Of a stretch of DNA of 64,000 bases, positions 8,465-16,498 are shown in pieces. How positions within the stretch are numbered: position 1 is the first letter of the stretch; each line of letters opens with the position of its first letter. This stretch comes from JBARDN01 sp963755705 (GTDB lineage: Bacteria > Desulfobacterota > Binatia > Binatales > Binataceae), in contig CAVWKW010000003.1 in the NCBI GenBank assembly GCA_963755705.1, positions 62,001 to 126,000 on the forward strand. Reading direction: 5' to 3'. The notes beneath the pieces are model-generated. The model did no database searches, was not told where the DNA came from, and saw only the letters and a program-made list of their open reading frames with translations. Made by a program: the position numbers and the translations under genes.

Positions 8465-9630
8465 GAAGCCACTCCGCCGTTGCCGCTGATCCCGGATTTG
8501 ATCGAGACGTGCGCGCCCGGCACCAGGCGCAACTGGCCGTCGGTCACCACCGTTTCGCCGGACGCGAGCCCGCGCTCGACCACGGTTTGCCCATCATCAG
8601 ATGAGCCAACCACTACCGGGCGGCTCTGCACCTTCATCTCATGATCGACTACGAATACATACGAGCCGTCGGCTCCGGTCTGAATCGCCTGCGATGGCAC
8701 CACGACCGTGCCGGGCCGCTGATTCAGAATCAGATTCGCGTCCACAAACTGGCCCGGCCATAATTTGCCGTCTTGATTACTGAAAAGTCCCTTGAGCTCG
8801 ATCGTCCCCGTCTTCATGTCGACGGAATTGTCGATGAAACTGAGCTCGCCTTTTTCGAGCACGTCTTGCTGGCCGGGTATCGATACCTCAACCGGTAGCG
8901 TGCGCCGCGCCATGCCCTGGCGCACGTCGGAAAGATTCTGCTCGGGAACCGAGAAATCGACGTACACCGGGGTGATCTGATTGATCACGACCATCGGCGC
9001 GTCCGCGTTGTTCTTGACCAGATTGCCCTGATGCACCAGCAGGTTGCCGGTGCGGCCATCGATCGGCGCGCGAATCGTGGTGTAGGCAAGATTGAGCTTC
9101 GCGGTTTGAACCTCTGCCTCGTCCGCGGCGACCGCTGCCTTGTCGGCCGCGGCGGTGGCGTGGGCCTGATCGTATTGTTGCTGCGAACCGACTTTCTGCT
9201 TCAGCAGGTATGAGTACCGGCTCTCGTCGGCGGTCGATTGCGCCTCTTTCGCCTGGTCGCGCGCGAGGTTGGCCTGGGCCTGAAGCAGGGCCGCTTCGAA
9301 CGGACGCGGGTCGATGACAAACAACAGATCGCCGCGTTTGACGTCCTGCCCTTCTTTGAAATGGACTTCAGTAATCACGCCGTCGAGCTGCGCCTTGATG
9401 TTGACCGTCGAATACGCTTCGACACGGCCAATCGCATGCAGCCGCGTCGCGACGGTCTTTTGCTCCGCCTTTGCCACCAGCACGGGCACCGTCTGCTGCC
9501 CATATCCTGCCGTCTGCTGCCCACGGCATCCTGTCCCGGCGAGACTCGCCAGGAAAACGGCAGCGCCCAGCGCGGACAGCACGCTCCCGCGTCCGCCGAG
9601 GTTGAGCTTTCCGCCTGATATCCATCGCAT
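8461..9630 (-). CDS. RND efflux periplasmic adaptor (membrane fusion protein), lipoprotein
   Basis: About 389 residues. The N-terminus has a hydrophobic stretch and lipobox LAGTGC, so the mature adaptor should be lipid-anchored. The lipoyl/barrel half contains VNIKAQLDGVITEVHFKEGQ, the hairpin is helical and Ala/Gln-rich (LLQAQANLARDQAKEAQ), and the beta-barrel segment PVYVDFSVPEQNL is typical of MdtA/AcrA. It should bridge the permease to an outer-membrane channel. I prefer the ATG at 9630, preceded by GGAAG about seven bases away; a TTG at 9675 extends the frame but gives an Arg-rich leader. It is the first gene of the efflux pair. Confidence 0.92.
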   Translation of the reverse strand: MRWISGGKLNLGGRGSVLSALGAAVFLASLAGTGCRGQQTAGYGQQTVPVLVAKAEQKTVATRLHAIGRVEAYSTVNIKAQLDGVITEVHFKEGQDVKRGDLLFVIDPRPFEAALLQAQANLARDQAKEAQSTADESRYSYLLKQKVGSQQQYDQAHATAAADKAAVAADEAEVQTAKLNLAYTTIRAPIDGRTGNLLVHQGNLVKNNADAPMVVINQITPVYVDFSVPEQNLSDVRQGMARRTLPVEVSIPGQQDVLEKGELSFIDNSVDMKTGTIELKGLFSNQDGKLWPGQFVDANLILNQRPGTVVVPSQAIQTGADGSYVFVVDHEMKVQSRPVVVGSSDDGQTVVERGLASGETVVTDGQLRLVPGAHVSIKSGISGNGGVAS

Positions 9631-9818
9631 CCGAATCTTCCGTATCCGAATCTTCAAGTCGGTCGTGCCCTTCAAAACTCCGCCCGCACGATAGTACGGA
9701 AAAGCGACTCGCGCGGTGCGGCCATTCGGTCTCTGATCTTTTTAAGCCAGCAAATCTTATCAGTCGGATGTTACACGAGGAAAAGGGGCGAATGACTGAA
9801 CCGGGCGCGCGCCGCCGG

Positions 9819-10385
9819 TCAGCGGTTCGCGCGCGCGGAATGGGGCGCCGGAATCGGGCAGAGATTATCGCTCGGGATTTGCAGAGCGCGATTGAATCGA
9901 GCCCGCAGATTCTCCAACGCGATCGTTGCGGTCAACTCGACGATTGCGCGTTCGTCAAAATTCGCGCTGACCGCCTCGAACACCGTATCGGGCACTTCGA
10001 CTGGAATTCGGCACATCTCCTCCGCATATGCCAGCGCGGCCTTTTCTGCGGCGGAGAACAGAACGCTTTCCCGGAAGCCTTCGATCGCGTCGAGCTTCTC
10101 CTGGCTGATTCCTTTGTCCCTGCCCACGGCAGAGTTGATATCCATTCAAAATGGGCAACCGATCATCTGCGCCGCGCGTATTAAAACGATCGACTTGACG
10201 ATCGGATCAAGCGCCTTCGAATACTCGACCGCGGCCGTCAGCGTTGTCAGCGCCATTGTGATTCCGGGGCGATGCGCCAACACCTTGTACGGGGTCAGCA
10301 CGTTGCCGAACTGGCGCTTGAGCAGAAAATAGAGTGCCCGCATGCTCCATTTGGCTTCCCGGCTTTCGAGTCCGCGGACTCTCAT
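9819..10385 (-). CDS. Carboxymuconolactone decarboxylase/AhpD-fold protein with in-frame TGA (candidate selenoprotein, CxxU)
   Basis: The frame from ATG 10385 (GAGGA about eight bases upstream) is interrupted once, by TGA at 10148-10146, and then continues in frame to 9819. Readthrough gives 188 residues of a CMD/AhpD-like protein. The TGA falls in CPF-TGA-MDINSAVG, precisely where relatives have the second Cys of CxxC, so the product reads C77-P-F-U80. AhpD-fold proteins use this dithiol to reduce peroxides, and AhpD-like CxxU selenoproteins are known. A stem-loop starts 11 bases after the TGA. The gene is last in a five-gene overlapping operon. Nonsense mutation is the alternative, but both halves are intact and well conserved. 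The Sec machinery is not in this window. Confidence 0.8.
10118..10134 (-). promoter_or_regulatory. Candidate bacterial SECIS hairpin
   Basis: Counting from the base after the TGA, bases 12-18 pair with 22-28 (seven pairs including one U-G) around the three-base loop GUG. The apical loop begins 18 bases after the TGA and its first base is G. Published bacterial SECIS models place the loop roughly 15-40 bases downstream, with G among the first loop bases. The stem is GC-rich (CUGCC/GGCAG core). It lies inside the coding sequence, as bacterial SECIS elements do. SelB binding cannot be predicted by eye. Confidence 0.6.
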
Positions 10386-10395
10386 GATGCTTTCC

Positions 10396-10824
10396 TCACG
10401 CGGCTCGTGCGTCAGCCACCGCGGCCGGGCGATAGAGCGCCAATGCAATCGCGAGCAGTGCCAACGTCGGAATATAGATGCCGAAGATCTCGGTGGTCGC
10501 TGCGTGCCACGACAACAATCCGATGGCGTGCGACCACAGATGCAGTGCCGAATGCATCGTGCTCGCGACCGCGGCGATCACTGCCGCGATCGCGTTGCGA
10601 TGCGGCGCGAACGCGCCGGCGACTAATCCCACGCCGACGCCCAGAAAGAACGTTCCACTGTCCATCACCAGGTGCATGTTGTACGGGCCGGTCTCCGGAA
10701 CCCCGGGGACCAGGCGAAAAAACCAGGCCGAAGGAAAGAAGAACATCGCGACACCGTTGACCAGATACATCGCGGCGAGAATCCACAGCACGGCGCGGAT
10801 CCATCGACTCGAGCTCGTACTCAT
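10396..10824 (-). CDS. Small four-helix membrane protein, function unknown
   Basis: 142 residues with four hydrophobic segments (AVLWILAAMYLVNGVAMFF, a GTFFLGVGVGLVAGAF span, AVIAAVASTMHSALHLW, TLALLAIALALY). Histidines sit inside the third span (MHSALHLWSHAIG). The start at 10824 has GGGGAG six bases upstream. An ATG at 10830 overlapping the previous stop as ATGA is also possible. It lies 10 bp before the candidate selenoprotein start in the same operon. I do not recognise a characterised family; DoxX-like or DUF4345-like small membrane proteins have similar layouts. Histidines in the membrane could bind heme or metal, but that is speculation. Confidence 0.7.
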   Translation of the reverse strand: MSTSSSRWIRAVLWILAAMYLVNGVAMFFFPSAWFFRLVPGVPETGPYNMHLVMDSGTFFLGVGVGLVAGAFAPHRNAIAAVIAAVASTMHSALHLWSHAIGLLSWHAATTEIFGIYIPTLALLAIALALYRPAAVADARAA

Positions 10825-10826
10825 TT

Positions 10827-11087
10827 TCATCTCCCCGTTGTGTTGAAGATTCTGCGTGGAAGTCCGACGGGGCTGATATGCGAATACACGGCAATCGAGA
10901 GACCCCATCCCAGTGCGATAGCGACCGCGATTACGAGCGCGCGAACCGTCGCCGCGCCGCATAGCCACAGCAGGATCGCGATCGGGAGTGCGACGACCAG
11001 CGCCTCGAGTCCCACGACGCCGATCGTGATCAAGAAACTGAGTGCGCGCAATCGGAGCGGCCACGCCTGCCAGGTTGTCGCCATCAT
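10827..11087 (-). CDS. Small membrane protein, function unknown
   Basis: 86 residues with two strongly hydrophobic helices (LSFLITIGVVGLEALVVALP, and a following WLCGAATVRALVIAVAIALG segment) and a basic C-terminus. The ATG at 11087 overlaps the stop of the ferredoxin gene (ATGA), and its own stop abuts the next start, so it is part of a translationally coupled chain. I recognise no family. The position next to a soluble ferredoxin suggests a membrane docking or electron-transfer partner, which is inference from context only. Confidence 0.62.
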   Translation of the reverse strand: MMATTWQAWPLRLRALSFLITIGVVGLEALVVALPIAILLWLCGAATVRALVIAVAIALGWGLSIAVYSHISPVGLPRRIFNTTGR

Positions 11088-11551
11088 CGCAGCTTTTCCC
11101 CTTGAGAGTCTTCCGCGGGTATGTCGCCGCACAGCGGGAAAACGGTTTGCGCTTCGATCGGTCCTTCGATCCGCGCTTGGCATCCGAGCCGCGTGCGCGG
11201 GCTGACCGAAAGATGCACCCGCAGCGAGAGCCGCTCTCGCGCGCTCATCGGGGAAAGATATTGCGCGCCCGAGGTGATCTTCACGCGGCAGGTCGCACAC
11301 AGTTTGCGCGCTCCGCACACATGCATCAGCCGGATTCCGTTTTTCATCGCGGCGGCGAGTACGGTCGCGCCGCGCCGCGCCTTGATTCTGCGTCCATCGA
11401 TTTCGATTGGAACCGCGTCGGGCCGCGCCGCCGATTCACCCAGAAGCGTAGCGAACCGCTCGCGCAGCCCGTCGCCGCCGCAGGCTTCATGACCGCGCGC
11501 GGCAGCGCGTATTCGCCGCGCCAATTCCGAGTCGCCGTCGCGCGGATTCAT
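11084..11551 (-). CDS. 2Fe-2S ferredoxin-like protein
   Basis: 155 residues. The C-terminal half is a plant/adrenodoxin-type 2Fe-2S domain: PIEIDGRRIKARRGATVLAAAMKNG, then cluster cysteines C79, C85, C88 (CGARKLCATC) and C124 (RLGCQARI), with the expected RVHLSVSPRTRLGCQ spacing. The N-terminal ~45 residues are Arg/Ala-rich with no recognised domain. It would shuttle single electrons in the cytoplasm. Start and stop overlap its neighbours by four bases each, so it is synthesised together with the sigma factor upstream and the membrane proteins downstream. Extra cysteines at C24 and C141 are not part of the usual cluster. Confidence 0.85.
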   Translation of the reverse strand: MNPRDGDSELARRIRAAARGHEACGGDGLRERFATLLGESAARPDAVPIEIDGRRIKARRGATVLAAAMKNGIRLMHVCGARKLCATCRVKITSGAQYLSPMSARERLSLRVHLSVSPRTRLGCQARIEGPIEAQTVFPLCGDIPAEDSQGEKLR

Positions 11552-12162
11552 CGCTGATCCTCCATCAACCTTTTTAGAGCGCGCCGCGCACGCGCCAGCC
11601 GAGATTCCACCGCGTGCTCACTCTCTGCGCGAATAGCCGCGATCTCCGCGACGCTGGCGTCTTCGGCGTACTTAAGATGCAGCAGCTCGCGATAATCAGG
11701 GTCGAGTGCGCCGAGCGCGCGGCTGAGCACCTCGTCGCGCGCGGAGCTTTCGCCCGGATGACCCGGGGGGTCGATTGTGGCGGCAATTCGCGCGCGGCGG
11801 GCACCAACCCGGATGAACGATTGCACCTTGCGATGCGCGATCGCGCAGGCGAACGTAAACAGCGAGGATTCCCCGCGAAAGAAAGGCAGCGCCTCGGCCA
11901 TCGAGATGAAGGTTTCCTGCGTCAGATCTTCCGCGTCCTGCCGCGTGCCGAAGCTTCCGAGCGATACTGCGATATAGCGCCGCACGCGCGGCGCGTACGC
12001 GTCATAGAACTCGCCCGCCGCGGCCCGATCTCCGCGCACCAGGCGCTCGCACAAGGCCGCCTCGCCGGCGCCATGCGCGGCCTTTCCCGCCCCCTCTTCA
12101 GGCGCGGCATCGTGCGCCGATGTTCGCACCGTAGTGCGGACGTTATGCGCCGCTCCCTTCAA
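11548..12162 (-). CDS. ECF-type RNA polymerase sigma factor
   Basis: 204 residues with sigma region 2 (residues ~45-110, including DAEDLTQETFISMAEALPFF and the FACAIAHRKVQSFIR end) and region 4 (LDPDYRELLHLKYAEDASVAEIA, ending ESRLARARRALKRLM). It should direct RNA polymerase to a small regulon. No anti-sigma gene is adjacent. Its stop overlaps the ferredoxin start (ATGA), making it the first gene of the operon that ends with the CxxU protein. ECF41 sigmas are known to be linked to carboxymuconolactone decarboxylase genes but carry a C-terminal SnoaL-like domain, which is absent here. Confidence 0.88.
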   Translation of the reverse strand: MKGAAHNVRTTVRTSAHDAAPEEGAGKAAHGAGEAALCERLVRGDRAAAGEFYDAYAPRVRRYIAVSLGSFGTRQDAEDLTQETFISMAEALPFFRGESSLFTFACAIAHRKVQSFIRVGARRARIAATIDPPGHPGESSARDEVLSRALGALDPDYRELLHLKYAEDASVAEIAAIRAESEHAVESRLARARRALKRLMEDQR

Positions 12163-12225
12163 CCGGCAACTCCCTAGTATGAGTCGCCACCAGACCGGAA
12201 AATCCGTCGCTAAAAATTCGTGATC

Positions 12226-12265
12226 AAAAAAACGCCGATGCGGAGCAGGCTGCCCGGCACCGGCG
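12226..12265 (-). terminator. Rho-independent terminator of the amidohydrolase gene
   Basis: On the minus strand a nine-base stem (CGCCGGTGC with GCATCGGCG, one G-U pair) and a 15-base loop are followed by seven T residues. It lies about 25 bp after the amidohydrolase stop. Confidence 0.7.
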
Positions 12266-12287
12266 CTAAAGCGGTCTGAATCGAGCG

Positions 12288-13391
12288 TCAGATGCTCAGA
12301 TGGTAGAGCTCGGACACGTTGTCGTGCAGGATGAAATTCTTCTCATCCTCGGAGAGCTTTGCGGTCTGCTTCTTCAGGATCTCCTGCGACCATGGCCAGG
12401 TCGAATCGCTATGCGGGAAATCGTTGGCCCACATCAAGCGTCGCACGTTGCACATCTTCGTCATCTGGAACGCGACCCAGTCGTCCTGAAAAGTCACATA
12501 AACGTTTTCGCGAAAATACTCGCTTGGCATCTTCGATAAAGTTCCCGCCGGCAGCCAGTAGCGATGCCGATCGTACGCGTGGTCCATCCGGTACATGTAG
12601 TGCGGAACCCATCCGGCGTCCGCTTCGACGCATACAAGCTGAAGCTTGGGATGCCGCTCGAACACGCCGCTCAGCACGAACGTGCCGATAATATCCTGGC
12701 ATCCGCGGATAATCGCCAGAAAGCCGTTGAGCCGCGGCCCGCGCGTCTGAAACATGCTGTCGTTTCGGCTGGTCAGGATATGGAAACTCAGCGGCATCTC
12801 CAGGTCCACGGACGCGCGATAAAAATCGTCGTACGCGGGACTGTCGTAATCCTCGACCGCGGGATTCCCGGGCATCATCACGCCCTTGAATCCAAGCGCC
12901 TTCATCTTGCGCAGATCCTCGATACCCTCGGCCGGCGAACGCATCGCGGTTTGCCCGATCCCGATCAGGCGGTCCGGATGATGCCCGCAATACTCGGCCA
13001 TCCAGAGGTTGTAGGCGTCGAAGCAGGCCTTCTTGTAATCGACGTCCGCATGATTGCACAGCAGCATCCCGACGGTAGGATAGATGACCTCGGCAGAAAC
13101 GCCGTCGCGATCCTGATCGCCAAGGCGCGCTTCGGGATCCCATCCTCCCCGATGCATGTCTTCGAACTTCACGCCGCCAACCGCGAGATCCTTCGCGCTC
13201 TTGCCGGCGGCCGCGAGCAGACCCATCGGAATCGAGCGCTCCATGTCCTTGACCACGAACACGTCGCCCATCTTGTCGTCGCGCACGACGCGCGGAGCGG
13301 TGTCCTTATATTTGCGATCGATCCGATCAACATAAGTGTTGGGCGGCTCAGTGATATGCGAATCCGCGGAAATGATCGGCTTTTGCATCAT
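12288..13391 (-). CDS. Amidohydrolase family protein (amidohydrolase_2, TIM barrel)
   Basis: 367 residues of the metal-dependent amidohydrolase_2 superfamily, which includes decarboxylases and hydrolases of ring-cleavage products. Motifs: ISADSHITEPP near the N-terminus (D-x-H metal site), YPTVGMLLCNHAD, GHHPDRLIGIGQ, FKGVMMPGNP, a SFHILTSRN strand, and the late DFPHSDSTWPWS acidic loop that normally carries the catalytic Asp. It is a single gene with its own downstream terminator. The start ATGATG at 13391 has a GAGGT nearby. This subfamily is abundant in uncultured aromatic or alkyl-compound degraders. The substrate is not predictable. Confidence 0.9.
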   Translation of the reverse strand: MMQKPIISADSHITEPPNTYVDRIDRKYKDTAPRVVRDDKMGDVFVVKDMERSIPMGLLAAAGKSAKDLAVGGVKFEDMHRGGWDPEARLGDQDRDGVSAEVIYPTVGMLLCNHADVDYKKACFDAYNLWMAEYCGHHPDRLIGIGQTAMRSPAEGIEDLRKMKALGFKGVMMPGNPAVEDYDSPAYDDFYRASVDLEMPLSFHILTSRNDSMFQTRGPRLNGFLAIIRGCQDIIGTFVLSGVFERHPKLQLVCVEADAGWVPHYMYRMDHAYDRHRYWLPAGTLSKMPSEYFRENVYVTFQDDWVAFQMTKMCNVRRLMWANDFPHSDSTWPWSQEILKKQTAKLSEDEKNFILHDNVSELYHLSI

Positions 13392-13529
13392 ACGTACCTC
13401 AGCAGTTCCGTGCGCGATGCGCCTGTGGTCTGACCAACCTTATATCGAATCAGCGAAGCGGCGTACATCGAACCGGGGTGACGCTCTCGCGTCGCTGTCA
13501 ACCGCATGGCAAAATAAACGGCTCGAACG

Positions 13530-14210
13530 ATGCAGGAATCAATCAAATACGCGTTCGATCGTACGGCTGAGACTTACGATCGCGCGCGGCGCAAACTCGT
13601 GCCCTGTTTCGACGAGTTCTATCGCGCCGCTATCGACACGATGCCGTTCGCGCGCGATCGCGAAATCGACGTGCTCGATTTGGGAGCCGGAACCGGACTG
13701 CTCTCGGCGTTCGTTGCGTTCTCCTATCCACGCGCGCGAATCGTGATGGTCGATATCTCGGACGAGATGCTGGCGCAGGCGCGCGATCGCTTCGCGGCCG
13801 GCGGCGAGCGTTTCAGCTTCGAGGTCGCCGACTACGGCCTGGGCCGAATTACCGGGCGTTACGACGCGATCATCTCCGCGCTGTCGATTCATCATCTTTC
13901 CGATGAACAAAAGCGCGCCGTTTATACGCAAGCCTACGCGGCGCTCAACGACGGCGGCATCCTGATCAATGCCGACCAGGTGCGCGGCGAAACTCCGGCG
14001 CTCGAGACCCGCAATCATGCGATGTGGATTCGGCGCGCGCGCGAGATCGGCGCCGCGGAACCCGACCTCGCAGCCGCGCTCGAACGGATGAAGTTCGATC
14101 GCACCGCGACCGTGTCCGAACAGCTCGGATGGCTCGGCGCGATTGGCTTTCGCGAAGTTGGCGTCGCCTATCGCAATTTGATCTTTGCGGTCTACTGCGG
14201 AATCAAGTAG
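13530..14210 (+). CDS. Class I SAM-dependent methyltransferase
   Basis: 226 residues with a Rossmann methyltransferase core. Motif I is VLDLGAGTGLLSAF at about residue 50, motif II has IVMVDISDEMLAQAR, and the motif IV/post region has YDAIISALSIHHLSDEQKRAVY followed by NDGGILINADQV. The N-terminus (IKYAFDRTAETYDRARRKLVP) matches the small-molecule methyltransferase class found with UbiE-like enzymes. It is divergent from the amidohydrolase and ends a few bases before the convergent VOC gene. The methyl acceptor is unknown. Confidence 0.88.
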   Translation: MQESIKYAFDRTAETYDRARRKLVPCFDEFYRAAIDTMPFARDREIDVLDLGAGTGLLSAFVAFSYPRARIVMVDISDEMLAQARDRFAAGGERFSFEVADYGLGRITGRYDAIISALSIHHLSDEQKRAVYTQAYAALNDGGILINADQVRGETPALETRNHAMWIRRAREIGAAEPDLAAALERMKFDRTATVSEQLGWLGAIGFREVGVAYRNLIFAVYCGIK

Positions 14211-14220
14211 CCGCGCGCGT

Positions 14221-14589
14221 TCAGACCCGGGTCCGGATTTCCAGCAGATGCCGGTTCAGCTCGCGGAAGTAAACGACTCGTCCGCCGAGCGAAGTGCCGA
14301 CCTGCATGTCCTCGGGCGATCGCGGTCCGCTGCCGTATGCTATCCCGGCGGTTTTGATACGCCCGAAAATCGCGTCGAACTCCGCGTCGCCGACATGAAA
14401 GGCGTAGTGATGCACTTCCCGCGGATGCCACCGGTCGTCGAAGTCCATGGTGAAGGTTTCGTTCACCCTGACTGGCGCAAACGGACCCATCGGTCCGTCG
14501 TAAGAGAGACCAAACAGGTCGGCAAAGAATTTTGCCGACGCAACTTTGTCGTTTGCCGGGACGATCGTGTGATTGAGTGTGATGCTCAT
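14221..14589 (-). CDS. VOC (glyoxalase/bleomycin-resistance) family protein
   Basis: 122 residues, a single VOC module pair. It opens ITLNHTIVPANDKVASAKFFADLFGL with the first metal-type His, has HHYAFHVGDAEFDAIFGRI in the second half and closes with VVYFRELNRHLLEIRTRV, where the Glu is the usual third metal ligand. Such proteins are dioxygenases, isomerases or binding proteins. It lies 45 bp upstream (in genome order) of the Rieske fusion gene on the same strand and may be transcribed after it. Confidence 0.85.
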   Translation of the reverse strand: MSITLNHTIVPANDKVASAKFFADLFGLSYDGPMGPFAPVRVNETFTMDFDDRWHPREVHHYAFHVGDAEFDAIFGRIKTAGIAYGSGPRSPEDMQVGTSLGGRVVYFRELNRHLLEIRTRV

Positions 14590-14634
14590 GGCTGACCTCC
14601 GCGAGAAAAATACTCGATCGGGTGCGCGCAGTGT

Positions 14635-16389
14635 CTATTCCTCGAAAAGACGGTCGCCGCGAAATAGCCGCTCGGCGATTTGATATGTCTGCCCCTGCGC
14701 CCGCACCGTCGGTGAATGCGCCGCCAGGTAGCGCGCTGTCGAGATCATCACGTTGACGCCCGCGCCGCGCGGAAGCATCGAATATTGGCGCACCGCCGCT
14801 TCCAGATCCTGGATAGTGTGGAAATCGCGATCTTCACGCAGCATCGCGTGGCCGATCGCCGCGATAAGCTTGCCGCCGTCGCTCGACGGCGCGGCGAAAT
14901 ATTCCGCGACCACCGCCGCGACCTCGTTCACCTGCTGCTGCAGGTTGAGCAGCGAAGGCAGCGCCTCGATAAGCTCCGCAGGCGGCCGCGAGGCACCGTT
15001 GGCGCGCGGAATCCGGGTGGCGGGGACATTCAAATACCGGTCGAGGTAAACGCTCATCGCGGCGTCGAACGCGCCGCGAATCAGTTCGGGCGAAGGCGCA
15101 CGCAGCAGCGCCTGGTGCACAGCGTTCGAGAACGTGTAGCTGTGATGCGCAGTATCCCAATCGCCGAACTCGTTGCTGATGTGGAACCGCGCGATTCGCA
15201 TCGCCGCCGCATACGCCGCCGCGCCGCCCAAATCCGCGGGGCTGCATCCTTCGCGCAGCGCTGCCAGCATCGAATCCGCGATCGCTTGTGGATCGTCGCC
15301 CAGAATCGCCTCCGCCAACCCTTCGCGCCCCGTCCATGACGCCTCAGCGCGACGCCCGGCCGCGAGCGCATCGGCGATTTTCTCGAACGCGCGCTCGATA
15401 ATCGCGACCAGATCGACGGGACTGCGCCACGCATTGGCTTCCTCCATCCTGTCGGCCATCGCATAGCTGCGCGCCAGGCTCGCCAGTACGGCATCCGCGC
15501 GATCCCATCCTGCGTGATCGAGCGCCTCGAACGCCTTGTTGGTGAAGTCCAGCACGTGGCCGCCGCTCAGGTAACGATGGTCGGTCGCTGCCGCGAACAT
15601 CATGCCGGCAACCTCGCGCGCAGGCACTCCCGCGCGCACCGCGCTGGTGATGCAGCGCTCGGCGCCCTCGGCGTCGCGCACCTCAACGAAGCTCCTGAGC
15701 CATCCCTTTAGCATCGCGGCGCCCGCGCTCCGCGCGCCGGGCAGCGGACGGACCATGAAGCGCGGCGGATTGCCGTCGCAATCCGCGGCGACGCTGGAGA
15801 GTCCCTGGTACAGAGCGCGCTGCCGATCCTGCGCGTTGAGCGACGGCAACAGATTCATCATGCAGGTCAGCGTCGTCAGCCCCGCGCCCCAGCCTTCCCG
15901 GCGATGCGTCACGCCGAAGTCGAGTCCGGCGCGAAAGGTCGCTACGGCGCCGCCTTCATCGTGCGCGGAAAGTGCGATGACTGATTTGGCGATCACCAGC
16001 GGGATGTCGCGCTCCAGTCCGTCGCCCAGGCGTGCGAGATAATGCCGGCGCAGATCGCGATGCTCCGCCAGATCGACCATGACTTCTCCGGCTTCGACCT
16101 TCACTGGAAACGCGCGCACGTCGTCGGCCCATTGATCGAATGTGCCTCCGGTTGCGAGGTCGAAACGCGCGTGATGCCAATGGCAGGTGAGGATGCAATC
16201 CTTCACCGTGCCGCGATCGAGCGGGAAGCCCATGTGCGGGCAGCGGTTGTCCACCGCAAAGATCTTGCCGTCCGAATTGAATATCGCGATGACGTTGTTT
16301 TCCAGGATGACCGTGCGGCTCGCGCCGGCGGGCAATTCCGAAAGGCTGAAGGCTCTAACGAAGCGTGACTGGCTGTCTGCTGGCTCCAT
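14635..16389 (-). CDS. Rieske 2Fe-2S domain fused to a large helical domain
   Basis: 584 residues. Residues ~10-110 form a Rieske ferredoxin domain with cluster ligands C50/H52 (CPHMGFPL) and C69/H72 (CHWHHARFD). From ~130 to the end is a long, Ala-rich, mostly helical region with HRREGWGAGLTTLTCMMNLLP, HRYLSGGHVLDFTNKAFEALDH, NEFGDWDTAHHSYTFSNAVHQAL and a run of His residues that could bind metal. I do not recognise the second domain. A soluble redox enzyme or self-contained oxygenase-like protein is plausible but unproven. It is divergent from a Cys-rich HTH regulator and shares a promoter region with it that contains an operator-like inverted repeat. Confidence 0.8.
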   Translation of the reverse strand: MEPADSQSRFVRAFSLSELPAGASRTVILENNVIAIFNSDGKIFAVDNRCPHMGFPLDRGTVKDCILTCHWHHARFDLATGGTFDQWADDVRAFPVKVEAGEVMVDLAEHRDLRRHYLARLGDGLERDIPLVIAKSVIALSAHDEGGAVATFRAGLDFGVTHRREGWGAGLTTLTCMMNLLPSLNAQDRQRALYQGLSSVAADCDGNPPRFMVRPLPGARSAGAAMLKGWLRSFVEVRDAEGAERCITSAVRAGVPAREVAGMMFAAATDHRYLSGGHVLDFTNKAFEALDHAGWDRADAVLASLARSYAMADRMEEANAWRSPVDLVAIIERAFEKIADALAAGRRAEASWTGREGLAEAILGDDPQAIADSMLAALREGCSPADLGGAAAYAAAMRIARFHISNEFGDWDTAHHSYTFSNAVHQALLRAPSPELIRGAFDAAMSVYLDRYLNVPATRIPRANGASRPPAELIEALPSLLNLQQQVNEVAAVVAEYFAAPSSDGGKLIAAIGHAMLREDRDFHTIQDLEAAVRQYSMLPRGAGVNVMISTARYLAAHSPTVRAQGQTYQIAERLFRGDRLFEE

Positions 16390-16423
16390 CGCGGATTCCT
16401 CCCGGTGAGCGGCGTGCGAATAA

Positions 16424-16456
16424 TTTGTAAAGTACTCTCTTTAGTAAGTATGTCAA
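16424..16456 (-). promoter_or_regulatory. Promoter of the Rieske fusion gene with overlapping operator-like inverted repeat
   Basis: On the minus strand, TTGACA (16456-16451), a 16-base spacer and TACTTT (16434-16429) form a plausible sigma-70 promoter. An inverted repeat with nine-base arms, TTTGTAAAG (16424-16432) and CTTTAGTAA (16439-16447), seven of nine positions matching around a six-base spacer, covers the -10 and spacer. The divergent SufR-like regulator is the obvious candidate to bind it. Confidence 0.55.
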
Positions 16457-16498
16457 GCGATGCCTTGATTAAAGATTCCGCTTCGGTAGGATCATCGC

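Noticed and set aside
9819..10448. Two separate short genes or a nonsense pseudogene
   Set aside because: Both halves are in the same frame, belong to one family and join exactly at a catalytic Cys position, with a hairpin following. Selenocysteine explains this better than decay, though reads should be checked.
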